Below are positions 5,533-9,066 of a stretch of 9,066 nucleotides of DNA, piece after piece. The stretch's first letter is position 1. Each line of letters begins with the position of its first letter. Made by a program: the position numbers and the translations under genes. The notes below the pieces were generated by a model. That model made no database searches, had not been told where the DNA came from, and saw nothing but the letters and a program-made list of their open reading frames with translations. The stretch is from NCBI GenBank assembly GCA_903870305.1, contig CAIQCM010000133.1:1-9066 (forward strand), given 5' to 3'. Source of the stretch: an uncultured bacterium (GTDB lineage: Bacteria > Patescibacteriota > Patescibacteriia > CAIQCM01).

Positions 5533-6717
5533 TTGAATGTGGAAAATACCGACACCGCGAAAAAACCGCGTCGCCTGAGGCCTGTTGCAATCGGGATCGT
5601 TTTGGTGTTGGCGGCGGTCTCGATCGGAATATATGCGGCGCTGGCATCGCGTCAGACAATAAAGATGGCAACCGTGCCCGCCGCGCCCGTCGCAATTGCG
5701 TCGACGCCGGCGCACGCCTCTTTGCCTAATGAAACCAGAGGTGTTTATATCACCGCTTCGACCGCGTCGTCGTTTAAAAATTATTCCGCGCTTTTGGCTT
5801 CGGTTAAAGCAAAGGGGATGAACGCGATCGTGCTTGACCTTAAGTCCGAGAACGGCTCGCTTGCTTTTGCGCCGAATGCGGCCTCGTTAAAAACCGAGGC
5901 CCCGGTCAAGATCCTGATCGCTGACCTCGATAAGACGATTAAGGCGACGCATGACGCCGGGTTCTACCTTATCGCCCGCATTCCCGTCTTCGAAGATCCG
6001 GCTTTTGCGCAGAAAAATCCCAAGCTCGCTTTGCACTCCGCGAGCGGCGGATTGTGGCATGATGTCAAAGGGCTTTTATGGCTCGATCCGGCGGCGACCG
6101 AGGCATGGAAGTACAACGCCGACATTGCCCGCGAAGCGTACGCCCGCGGCTTCGATGAAGTGCAATTCGATTATGTCCGTTTCGCCACGGACGGAAAAAC
6201 TTCAAACATCGTTTTCCCGATCTACGACGCCAAGCATGAGACCATGCGCGTTGTAATCGCCCGCTTCTTCTCTTACATGGATACGGAACTGCGCGGCGCC
6301 GGCATCCCGATCTCGGTTGATGTTTTCGGCTTTACGACCTGGCATCAGAATGATCTTGGCATTGGGCAGTGGTATGCCGACGCGCTCGCGCATTTCGATT
6401 TTGTTTCGCCGATGGTCTATCCTTCGCACTATCCGTCCGGCACCTTGAAGTTCAAAAACCCGGCCGATCACCCCTATGAGATCGTCATCGACTCGATGAA
6501 GAAGGGGAACATGGTTGCAGCAGAGCTCGCCAATGATCCCGCAAAACCTAGGGTCGGTCTAGGGCGGCCGTGGCTTCAGGCCTTTAGTTTGGGCGCCGTT
6601 TACACGCCGGAGATGATCATGGCGCAGGTGCGCGCCGCTCGCGAAGCCGGTGATAAGGGCTTCTTGTTCTGGAACGCATCAAATAATTATTCTTCGCTGC
6701 CGGATCTGACGAAATGA
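5533..6717 (+). CDS. Putative glycoside hydrolase, DUF4015 family, membrane-anchored
   Basis: The product is 394 residues. A Lys/Arg-rich N-terminus and one membrane segment (about 18-37) precede a short linker and a domain from about 68 to 390 that matches the DUF4015 putative glycoside hydrolase pattern, a predicted TIM barrel. Landmarks are ETRGVYITAS (67-76), AIVLDLKSENG (98-108), YLIARIPVFEDP (145-156), FDEVQFDYVRF (207-217, Asp213 a candidate catalytic residue), ISVDVFGF (260-267) and FVSPMVYPSHY (290-300). The substrate is unknown; cell-surface glycan or peptidoglycan is an inference from the anchor and the neighbouring surface protein. The frame starts at TTG 5533; GTG 5539 is equally possible. 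The first in-frame ATG would remove the membrane segment, and the nearby ATG at 5537 is out of frame. The 3-nt gap to the preceding gene suggests one transcript and translational coupling. It ends in TGA. Confidence 0.82.
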   Translation: MNVENTDTAKKPRRLRPVAIGIVLVLAAVSIGIYAALASRQTIKMATVPAAPVAIASTPAHASLPNETRGVYITASTASSFKNYSALLASVKAKGMNAIVLDLKSENGSLAFAPNAASLKTEAPVKILIADLDKTIKATHDAGFYLIARIPVFEDPAFAQKNPKLALHSASGGLWHDVKGLLWLDPAATEAWKYNADIAREAYARGFDEVQFDYVRFATDGKTSNIVFPIYDAKHETMRVVIARFFSYMDTELRGAGIPISVDVFGFTTWHQNDLGIGQWYADALAHFDFVSPMVYPSHYPSGTLKFKNPADHPYEIVIDSMKKGNMVAAELANDPAKPRVGLGRPWLQAFSLGAVYTPEMIMAQVRAAREAGDKGFLFWNASNNYSSLPDLTK

Positions 6718-6800
6718 AACATGAAACACGCAACATGAAACACTATTGTCGAGCCCGGCTCGACGGAATGCTTCATGCTTCATGTTTTATGCTTCATTAA
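6713..6800. repeat. Intergenic palindrome with ATGAAACA / TGCTTCAT word arms around a GC hairpin
   Basis: The left arm repeats ATGAAACA three times (6714-6744). The right arm repeats TGCTTCAT three times (6769-6796), and its reverse complement, ATGAAGCA, differs from the left word by one base. Between them sits GTCGAGCC / GGCTCGAC (6748-6755 / 6757-6764), a perfect 8-bp inverted repeat around one C, in practice a 7-bp stem with a CCG loop. No T-run follows the hairpin, so it is not a standard intrinsic terminator. The element fills the 89-bp gap between the hydrolase and RDD genes, and its left arm includes the hydrolase stop codon. Confidence 0.75.
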
Positions 6801-6806
6801 ACACAT

Positions 6807-7421
6807 ATGAAACACGCAGGTTTTTGGCGGCAACTCTTTGCCGTTCTCATCGATCAAGCGGTCATCATGCTGCCGAGCATGATCATTTCCGGCGCGTATT
6901 TTTATGTGGCGGCGGGAAACGGCGTCGACCCGACGGTCGCCAAGGTCAATTCCGATCTTATGACGATCGCGCTCATGGTCATCCTTTCGGCCGCTTACTA
7001 TATTTACTTTAACGGCCGTTATGGCGTAACCTTGGGCCGACGGTTGCTCAAACTTAAGCTGACGTGCCTTGACGAGCCGAACCGCGACGGGGTGGGCTAC
7101 CTTCGCGCCGCCGTGCGCATGTTGCTTTTCGTCGCGGCCGGCGGGTTCGTGAGCGTGGCCGCGCTCCCCATGATCCCGGACGCCGTCGGGATCTTGATCG
7201 ATGCCATAACCGGCGCCACGGTTCTGTGGATCTTGATCGACGCGCGCCGGCGTACGCTGGAGGACGCGGTCATGGGCACGATCATGGTTCATGACCCGCT
7301 CGGCAAATTCCCGGATTTTGACCCCGACAAACTGCCCAGCGCCAAGATCCGTCTTTATTCCTTTACCGCGCTTGTGGTCATAAACGCCCTTGCCTCGGTC
7401 TACACCGCGCTTAACCGCTAA
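6807..7421 (+). CDS. RDD-family integral membrane protein
   Basis: The product is 204 residues. The N-terminal GFWRQLFAVLIDQAVI (5-20) is the classic RDD opening, with Arg8 and Asp16. The third signature residue is Asp153 in ARRRTLEDAVMGTIMV (146-161). Hydrophobic segments at about 10-36, 50-68, 103-145 (probably two) and 183-200 predict four or five membrane spans. RDD proteins are small membrane proteins of mostly unknown function; a few have been linked to ion transport, but nothing here supports a specific substrate. Start ATG 6807 has no Shine-Dalgarno. A promoter could lie in the repeat-rich gap upstream, but none is convincing, so read-through from the hydrolase is possible. The stop codon overlaps the next gene's start by one base (TAATG), which predicts translational coupling to the nuclease. 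Confidence 0.85.
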   Translation: MKHAGFWRQLFAVLIDQAVIMLPSMIISGAYFYVAAGNGVDPTVAKVNSDLMTIALMVILSAAYYIYFNGRYGVTLGRRLLKLKLTCLDEPNRDGVGYLRAAVRMLLFVAAGGFVSVAALPMIPDAVGILIDAITGATVLWILIDARRRTLEDAVMGTIMVHDPLGKFPDFDPDKLPSAKIRLYSFTALVVINALASVYTALNR

Positions 7422-8926
7422 TGCCTGTTTCAAAAAAGAAAAATCTCGCGTCGCGCCCCAAGGGGCCGCCGCGGATCACTGCGACCATGTTCTACAAACA
7501 CCTGCGCTGCCCGCACTGGGTGTATTGGGATATCCACGGCGATGTTAAGGACAAAGCCGAGGTCAACGAATTGACGCAGAAAATTTGGGAGCACGGCGTG
7601 GTTCACGAAAAAAATGTCGTTGAACATTACGGCGACTTTGACGAAGTGCCGGAGTACGGCGATGAGAACGACTTGTTCGAACGCACCGTCGAGCTCATGA
7701 GAAAAGAAAGTAAGATAATTTACCACGCCCGCCTGATTGACGGCGCCTGGGTCGGCGTGCCGGATCTGCTTTTCAAAACATCGCTCCCGCTGGGCCGCCG
7801 TTCCAAGCTTGGCGAATATATTTACGAACCGTACGACATTAAGTCGTCGTACATCGAACGGCCCGAAGACGTTAAGGACGAGTACCGCTTTCAGTTGGCT
7901 TTTTATGCGCTCATCTTGGAAAAGATCCAGGGCGTGCGGCCGGAGTACGGACACCTGATCGACGCCGATCTCAGAACGGTGGACGTGCGCATAAACGACG
8001 TGCTCGATGATTTTCATTTGACCTTGCGCGAGATCGAAAAAATAATCGCGGGCGAAAAGCCGGCGCCGTTCCTTGCTTCGGCCTGCAAAGAATCGCCATG
8101 GTTCGCGCTCTGCCGCCGCGACGCCGAAGCGTGCGACGACATCTGCCTCATTTACAAGATCCGCCGCTCGGATCATGTCAAACTGTACGCGGCCGGGGTT
8201 AAAACGGTCACCGAACTCGCAACAGCGAACATCGACGACCTCGAGAATTCGGTCGAAGGCATGAGCCGCCGCAAGCTTGAAGCGCTGCAGCGGCAAGCCC
8301 GGTCGCTTCATGAGAAAAAATTGATCGTCATCCAAAAAAACCCGCTGCCAACGGCGGAAACGGAATTGTATTTTGACATTGAAGGCGATCCGCTTCGGGG
8401 CGTTGAATATCTTTTTGGCATGCTGGTCGCAAAAGGAAAATCCAAAGGCAAGTACGAATATTTTTTGGCCCCCACCCCCGACGACGAAAAAACCGCCTGG
8501 TACGAATTTTTAGAGTTTGTCCGCACCCTGCCATCGGACGCGCCCATTTTTCATTACGGCACCTACGAGCGCACGGTCGTTAACCGCTTGAAAAACCGCT
8601 ATGGCGGCGACGAGCACGCCATTGAAAAATTGGAAAAGCAGATGTTCAATCTGCTCACGACCGTTTGCGAATCGGTCGCTTTACCGGTGTATTTTTATTC
8701 GCTTAAGGATATCGCCAAACAGCTTGGTTTCAAATGGCGCCACAAAGCCGCCGGGGGAGCCAACTCGATCACTTGGTACGAGCAATATCTCGAGCTTAAA
8801 GACACGAAAAAAACGGCGGTCAAGGCGAAAAAAATTCTTCAAGACATCATCGACTACAACGAAGACGACGTCCGCGCGACAATGCTCTTAAAGCGCTGGC
8901 TCGACGACATTCCCGAGCCGGATTAG
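7421..8926 (+). CDS. TM0106-type RecB-like nuclease fused to an RNase H-like exonuclease domain
   Basis: The product is 501 residues. Residues about 18-245 form a Cas4/RecB-like PD-(D/E)XK nuclease: FYKHLRCPHWVYWD (24-37) with Cys30, GVPDLLF (112-118) with Asp115, and EPYDIKSS (136-143), the D-x-K core, then the YRFQLAFYALIL helix (155-166). Cys222, Cys231, Cys238 and Cys242, with Cys30, resemble the iron-sulphur cysteines of Cas4/AddB enzymes, though the exact ligands are uncertain. Residues about 248-298 look like helix-hairpin-helix DNA-binding motifs. Residues about 315-495 form a DnaQ/YprB-like RNase H fold with YFDIEGD (317-323, Asp319/Glu321), FHYGTYE (377-383) and DYNEDDVRAT (478-487). 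Metal-dependent cleavage of DNA, and perhaps RNA, is expected; the cellular role of the family is unknown. All key residues seem intact. It overlaps the RDD gene by 1 nt, and an insertion sequence begins within 63 nt of its stop. Confidence 0.87.
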   Translation: MPVSKKKNLASRPKGPPRITATMFYKHLRCPHWVYWDIHGDVKDKAEVNELTQKIWEHGVVHEKNVVEHYGDFDEVPEYGDENDLFERTVELMRKESKIIYHARLIDGAWVGVPDLLFKTSLPLGRRSKLGEYIYEPYDIKSSYIERPEDVKDEYRFQLAFYALILEKIQGVRPEYGHLIDADLRTVDVRINDVLDDFHLTLREIEKIIAGEKPAPFLASACKESPWFALCRRDAEACDDICLIYKIRRSDHVKLYAAGVKTVTELATANIDDLENSVEGMSRRKLEALQRQARSLHEKKLIVIQKNPLPTAETELYFDIEGDPLRGVEYLFGMLVAKGKSKGKYEYFLAPTPDDEKTAWYEFLEFVRTLPSDAPIFHYGTYERTVVNRLKNRYGGDEHAIEKLEKQMFNLLTTVCESVALPVYFYSLKDIAKQLGFKWRHKAAGGANSITWYEQYLELKDTKKTAVKAKKILQDIIDYNEDDVRATMLLKRWLDDIPEPD

Positions 8927-8950
8927 CATTCGTCGTTCCTGAGAAAGTTT

Positions 8951-8963
8951 GATGGGACCCATC
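8951..8963. other. Short inverted repeat after the nuclease gene
   Basis: GATGGG (8951-8956) and CCCATC (8958-8963) form a tight inverted repeat 25 nt after the nuclease stop, followed by TCGTTTC. It could be a weak terminator or part of the insertion-sequence end. The T-run is poor, so neither role can be assigned. Confidence 0.3.
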
Positions 8964-8989
8964 TCGTTTCAGTGACTCGCATAGTCAAC

Positions 8990-9066
8990 TTAGCAATGCA
9001 CCCCTGGGTGCACATTTGAAGAATTAAGTATCTCTCGATAGGTCTCGTTCGGCGTTTTCCAACCCA
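8990..9066 (-). CDS. DDE (rve-type) transposase, C-terminal 25 codons
   Basis: The minus strand is open from the window edge to a TAA at 8992-8990. It reads GWKTPNETYREILNSSN (first 17 complete codons) and ends VHPGVHC. G-W-K-T-P-x-E is the standard C-terminal motif of integrase-core transposases of the IS30 and IS3/IS481 type, normally preceded by R-P-R-K or R-P-H just upstream, here outside the window. The gene is convergent with the nuclease. A perfect inverted repeat, TGCACCC / GGGTGCA (8997-9003 / 9006-9012), lies within these last codons. Only the 3' end is visible, so intactness and family cannot be decided. Confidence 0.62.
   Translation of the reverse strand, partial: GWKTPNETYREILNSSNVHPGVHC

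Larger units (their letters stand above)
8927..9066. mobile_element. Edge of an insertion sequence
   Basis: Given the transposase tail at 8990-9066, one end of the element should lie between the nuclease stop (8926) and about 8990. The opposite terminus is not in the window, so neither the inverted repeat nor a target-site duplication can be defined; the stated left boundary is an outer limit. Confidence 0.45.

Noticed and set aside
6748..6764. Intrinsic terminator after the hydrolase gene
   Set aside because: The stem is strong but is followed by GGAATGC with no T-run, so it is better seen as the core of the repeat element.
7430..8335. Long minus-strand open frame (about 300 codons) opposite the nuclease gene
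   Set aside because: It lies antisense to a clearly conserved gene with intact motifs, and its translation shows no recognisable domain. Long antisense frames are expected at this GC content.

Overview
The window looks like a chromosomal stretch of a Patescibacteria (Candidate Phyla Radiation) bacterium, probably one of the higher-GC parcubacterial lineages. This is inferred from gene content and style, not from a marker gene. The pointers are a Memo-family protein with an added membrane anchor, a shortened MetK, a large surface protein whose C-terminal module I associate with CPR surface (S-layer-like) proteins, a DUF4015-type putative glycoside hydrolase, a TM0106-type RecB-like nuclease, no convincing Shine-Dalgarno sequence at any start, and intergenic spaces filled with short-word palindromes. 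TAA, TAG and TGA all appear as stops, so nothing suggests a recoded UGA. No rRNA, tRNA or CRISPR array was seen.

Layout, left to right. (1) Positions 1-337, minus strand: the 5' part of a Memo/AmmeMemoRadiSam-B gene, cut by the window edge, with a dispersed GC-rich palindrome translated in frame inside it. (2) 362-1588, plus strand: a lipoprotein-type cyclophilin and a membrane-anchored GerMN-domain protein, divergent from Memo across a very compact promoter region. (3) 1679-1960: an HU-family nucleoid protein, preceded by an AT-rich leader with a perfect DnaA-box 9-mer. (4) 1961-2056: a large palindrome between convergent HU and metK, centred on a bidirectional terminator. (5) 2054-3091, minus strand: S-adenosylmethionine synthetase. 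(6) 3092-3252: a divergent promoter region packed with TTCG hairpins. (7) 3253-8926, plus strand: surface protein, putative glycoside hydrolase, then, after a repeat-filled 89-bp gap, an RDD membrane protein overlapping by 1 nt a RecB/RNase H-like double nuclease. (8) 8990-9066, minus strand: the last 25 codons of a DDE transposase, marking the edge of an insertion sequence.

Functionally the window mixes housekeeping genes (HU, MetK) with envelope genes. Memo, the GerMN protein and the putative hydrolase carry N-terminal membrane segments, the cyclophilin has a lipoprotein signal, and the 758-residue protein has a Sec signal peptide. The surface protein and the hydrolase are 3 nt apart and probably co-expressed. 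The RDD and nuclease genes overlap and are probably translationally coupled. I found no classical defence or biosynthetic system. The best candidates for something new are the RDD-nuclease pair, the repeat architecture, and the apparent dominance of leaderless or near-leaderless promoters.
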